This document shows, in pieces, positions 60,160 to 64,000 of a stretch of DNA of 64,000 bases. Positions within the stretch are counted from its first letter, which is position 1. Every line of letters begins with the position of its first letter. The DNA comes from Synchiropus splendidus. Lineage: Eukaryota > Chordata > Actinopteri > Syngnathiformes > Callionymidae. The translations under genes were made by a program, and so were the position numbers. The stretch covers positions 16,629,001 to 16,693,000 of the forward strand of contig NC_071351.1 in the NCBI RefSeq assembly GCF_027744825.2, read 5' to 3'. The notes below the pieces were generated by a model. It made no database searches, had not been told where the DNA came from, and saw nothing but the letters and a program-made list of their open reading frames with translations.

Positions 60160-63100
60160 GGAAAAACTCAGACAGCTTAGATTTGATGTGCAACTACTAG
60201 AAAGACCCTTTCTGCTATAGTGGGAGGTGAAGATTTCATGATCTGAAGCTTCCCTGAGAAGTTATGGCACAATGCACAAAACGCATTTTCAGTCTGAGAT
60301 AAGGTGGGTTCCGGAACGCCAAACGTAAAAATGTTGATAACTTTGGAACAACACTTCAGACAGCTTAGATTTGATGTGCAACTACTAGAAAGACCCTTTC
60401 TGCTATAGTCGGAGGTGAAAATTTCATTTTCTGAAGATTCCCTCCAAAGTTATGGCAAAATGCGTAAAACGCGTTTTCAGCCTGAGATAAGGTCGATTCT
60501 GGAACGCCAAACATAAAAATGTTGATAACTTTGGAAAAACAATTCAGACAGCTTAGATTTGATGTGCAACTACTAGAAAGACCCTTTCTGCTATAGTGGG
60601 AGGTGAACATTTCATGTTCTGAAGCTTCCCTGAGAAGTTATGGCACAATGCAGAAAACGCGTTTTCAGTCTGAGATAAGGTGGGTTCCGGAACGCCAAAC
60701 GTAAAAATGTTGATAACTTTGGAAAAACACTTCAGACAGCTTAGATTTGATGTGCAACTGCTAGAAAGACCCTTTCTGCTTTAGAGGGAGGTGAAAATTT
60801 CATGATCTGAAGCTTCCCACAAAAGTTATGGCACATTTCAGAAAATACGTTTTCAGCCTGAGATAAGGTGGGTTCCGGAACGCCATACATAAAAATGTTG
60901 ATAACTTTGGAAAAACACATCAGACAGCTTAGATTTGATGTGCAACTACTAGAAAGACCCTTTCTGCTATAGTGGGAGGTTAAAATTTCATGTTCTGAAG
61001 CTTCCCTGCAAAGTTATGGCACAATGCAGAAAACGCGTTTTCAGCCTGAGATAAGGTGGGTTCCAAAACGCCAAACGTAAAAATGTTGATCACTTTGGAA
61101 CAACACTTCAGACAGCTTAGATTTGATGTGCAACTACTAGAAAGACCCTTTCTGCTATAGTGGCAGGTGAACATTTCATGTTCTGAAGCTTCCCTGCAAA
61201 GTTATGGCACAATGCGTAAAACACGTTTTCAGCCTGAGATAAGTTCGATTCCGGAACGTCCAACATAAAAATGTTGATAACTTTGAAAAAACACTTCAGA
61301 CAGCTTAGATTTGATGTGCAACTACAAGAAATACGCTTTCTGCTATAGTGGGAGGTGAACATTTCATGTTCTGAACTTTTCCTGAGAAGCTATGGCACAA
61401 ATGCAGAAAACGCGTTTTCAGCCTGAGATAAGGTGGGTTCCGGAACGCCAATCGTAAAAATGTTGATTACTTTGGAACAACACTTCAGACAGCTTAGATT
61501 TGATGTGCAACTACTAGAAAGACCTTTTCTGCTATGGTGGGAGGTGAAAATTTCATTTTCTGAAGCTTCCCTGCAAAGTTATGGCACAATGCGTAACACG
61601 CGTTTTCAGACTGATATAAGGTCGATTCCGGAACGCCAAAAATAAAAAAGTTGATAACTTTGGAAAAACCTTTCAGACAGCTTAGATTTGATGTTTAACT
61701 ACTAGAAAGACCCTTTCTGCTATAGTGGGAGGTGAACATTTCATGTTCTGAAGCTTCCCTGAGAAGTTATGGCACAATGCACAAAACGCGTTTTCAGCCT
61801 GAGATAAGGAGGGTTCCGGAACGCCAAACGTAAAAATGTTGATAACTTTGGAACAACACTTCAGACAGCTTTGATTTGATGTGCAACTACTAGAAAGACC
61901 CTTTCTGCTACAGTGGGAGGTTAAAATTTCATGTTCTGAAGCTTCCCTGCAAAGTTATGGCACAATGCAGAAAACGCGTTTTCAGCCTGAGAAAAGGTGA
62001 GTTCCGGAACGCCAAACATAAAAATGTTGATAACTTTGGAAAAACACTTCAGACAGCTTAGATTTGATGTGCAACTGCTAGAAAGACCCTTTCTGCTTTA
62101 GAGGGAGGTGAAAATTTCATGATCTGAAGCTTCCCACAAAAGTTATGGCACATTTCAGAAAATACGTTTTCAGCCTGAGATAAGGTGGGTTCCGGAACGC
62201 CAAACGTAAAAATGTTTATAATTTTGGAAAAACACTTCAGACAGCTTAGATTTGATGTGCAACTACTAGAAAGACCCTTTCTGCTATAGTGGGAGGTGAA
62301 AATTTCATGATCTGAAGCTTCCCTGAGAAGTTATGGCACAATGCACAAAACGCATTTTCAGTCTGAGATAAGGTGGGTTCCGGAACGCCAAACGTAAAAA
62401 TGTTGATAACTTTGGAACAACACTTCAGACAGCTTAGATTTGATGTGCAACTACTAGAAAGACCCTTTCTGCTATAGTCGGAGGTGAAAATTTCATTTTC
62501 TGAAGATTCCCTCCAAAGTTATGGCACAATGCAGAAAACACGTTTTCAGCCTGAGATACGGTCGATTCCGGAACGCCAAACATAAAAATGTTGATAACTT
62601 TGGAAAAACACATCAGACAGCTGAGATTTGATCTGCAACTACTAGAAAGACCCTTTCTGCTATAGTGGGAGGTTAAATTTTCATGTTCGGAAGCTTCCAT
62701 GCAAAGTTATTGCACAATGCAGACAATGCGTTTTCAGCCTGAGAAAAGGTCGATTCAGGAACACCAAACATAAAAATGTTGAAAACTTTCGAAAAACACT
62801 TCAGACAGCTTAGATTTGATTTGCAACTACTAGAAAGACCCTTTCTGCTATAGTGGGACGTGAACATTTCATGTTCTGAAGCTTCCCTGAGAAGTTATGG
62901 CACAATTCAGAAAACGCGTTTTCAGCCTGAGATAAGGTGGGTTCCGGAACGCCAAGCGTAAAAATGTTGATAACTTTTGAAAAACACTTCAGACAGCTTA
63001 GATTTGATGTGCAACTACTAGAAAGACCCTTTCTGCTATAGTGGGAGGTTAAATTTTCATGTTCGGAAGCTTCCATGCAAAGTTATGGCACAATGCAGAC

Positions 63101-63772
63101 AATGCGTTTTCAGCCTGAGAAAAGGTCGATTCAGGAACACCAAACATAAAAATGTTGATAACTTTCAAAAAACACTTCAGACAGCTTAGATTTGATGTGC
63201 AACTACTAGAAAGACCCTTTCTGCTATAGTGGGACGTGAAAATTTCATGTTCTGAAGCTTCCCTGCAAAGTTATGGCACAATGCAGAAAACGTGTTTTCA
63301 GCTTCAGATAAGGTGGGTTCCGGAACGCCAAACGTAAAAATGTTGATAACTTTCGAAAAACACTTCAGACATCTTAGATTTGATGTGCAACTACTAGAAA
63401 GACCCTTTCTGCTATAGTGGGAGGTGAACATTTCATATTCTGAAGCTTCCCTGGAAAGTTATGGGACAATGCAGAAAACGATTTTTCATTGTGAGATAAG
63501 GTCGATTCTGGAACGCCAAACATAAAAATGTTGATAACTTACAAAAAACACTTCAGACAGCTTAGATTTGATGTGCAACTACAAGAAATACGCTTTCTGC
63601 TATAGTGGGAGGTGAACATTTCATGTTCTGAACTTTTCCTGAGAAGCTATGGCACAATGCAGAAAACGCGTTTTCAGCATGAGATAAGGTGGGTTCCGGA
63701 ACGCCAATCGTAAAAATGTTGATTACTTTGGAACAACACTTCAGACAGCTTAGATTTGATGTGCAACTACTA
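60160..63772. repeat. Large segmental duplication within the satellite, copy 2, with one extra monomer
   Basis: This copy contains a monomer at about 60890-61077 (marks 'gggttccaaaacgcc' and 'gttgatcactttgg') that is missing at the corresponding point of copy 1, near 55825. The same monomer type stands at 52145 and 53649, so copy 1 probably lost it. Scattered substitutions separate the copies, for example 'gggacctgaaaa' near 57970 against 'gggacgtgaaaa' near 63232. A 4-bp loss at 60167 is unique to copy 2. The match ends near 63772, where 'ctttttgctatagtgg' begins another type. Confidence 0.86.
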
Positions 63773-64000
63773 GAAAGACCCTTTTTGCTATAGTGGTACG
63801 TTAAAATTTCATGTTCTGAAGCTTACCTGCAAAGTTATGGCACAATGCCGAAAACGCGTTTTCAGCCTGAGATAAGGTGGGTTCCGGAACGCCAAACATA
63901 AAAATGTTGAAAACTTTCGAAAAACACTTCAGACAGCTTAAATTTGATGTGCAACTACTAGAAAGACCCTTTCTGCTATAGTGGGACGTGAACATTTCAT

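Larger units (their letters stand above)
48135..64000. repeat. 188-bp tandem satellite array, right arm (about 84 monomers)
   Basis: The satellite resumes at 'acttcagacagcttag', the exact point in the monomer where the left arm was interrupted, and runs to the end of the window in the same orientation. The first 2.7 kb resembles the last 3 kb of the left arm. From about 50.8 kb the variant 'ttggaacaacacttcag' becomes frequent and large multi-monomer duplications dominate. No gene or second mobile element is visible here. The array continues past the window edge. Confidence 0.98.

Noticed and set aside
48140..64000. Similar short open frames in the right arm
   Set aside because: Same reason: repeat-driven frames with no coding signal such as preference for silent changes that I could see.
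1..64000. CRISPR array
   Set aside because: The units are directly adjacent 188-bp monomers without unique spacers, and the window is eukaryotic.

Overview
This window is eukaryotic satellite DNA interrupted once by a degraded LTR retrotransposon. I see no host protein-coding gene, rRNA, tRNA or CRISPR. About 59.2 kb is a head-to-tail tandem array with a 188-bp monomer: roughly 231 copies in the left arm (1-43366) and 84 in the right arm (48135-64000), all in one orientation. The only other DNA is a 4.77-kb BEL/Pao-type element (43367-48134). BEL/Pao elements are absent from mammals and birds but common in fish, amphibians and invertebrates. The protein style here recalls teleost copies, so a fish chromosome is the best guess (inference). 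A long, homogeneous, nucleosome-length satellite suggests centromeric or pericentromeric heterochromatin, but nothing in the sequence proves a centromere.

Satellite. Each monomer carries three short perfect palindromes in fixed order: GAAGCTTC, GAAAACGCGTTTTC and GTTCCGGAAC. It also has two WGATAR motifs. Because 188 is not a multiple of 3 and a TAA recurs in the 'ccaaacataaaaatg' box, the many 60-98 codon open frames on both strands are by-products of the repeat. The array is a mosaic of segments copied at near-multiples of 188 bp (5, 7, 8, 10, 12, 23, 28, 30 and 40 monomers), some almost identical and therefore recent. Variant types are zoned: 1-8.6 kb, about 40-43.4 kb and 48.1-50.8 kb resemble each other; 8.6-37 kb is rich in 'ttccagaacg' variants; 37.1-40 kb holds a five-monomer duplication; 50.8-64 kb is rich in 'ggaacaacac' variants with nested 8-, 10- and 28-monomer duplications.

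Retroelement. The insertion keeps the satellite phase and is flanked by a 5-bp direct repeat, ACTTC. The left end has only the first 28 bp of an LTR, joined directly to the end of gag; the rest of the 5' LTR, the primer-binding site and most of gag are gone. Next come a gag zinc knuckle, an aspartic protease-like domain and reverse transcriptase in one frame, then after a frameshift RNase H, integrase and the integrase C-terminal domain. A hairpin, a polypurine tract and a 592-bp 3' LTR follow. The copy cannot be autonomous.

The points most worth a second look are the truncated 5' LTR with a TATA box at the LTR edge, intron-like signals inside the LTR, the YVDN polymerase motif, the ordered palindromes in the satellite, and the nested multi-monomer duplications.
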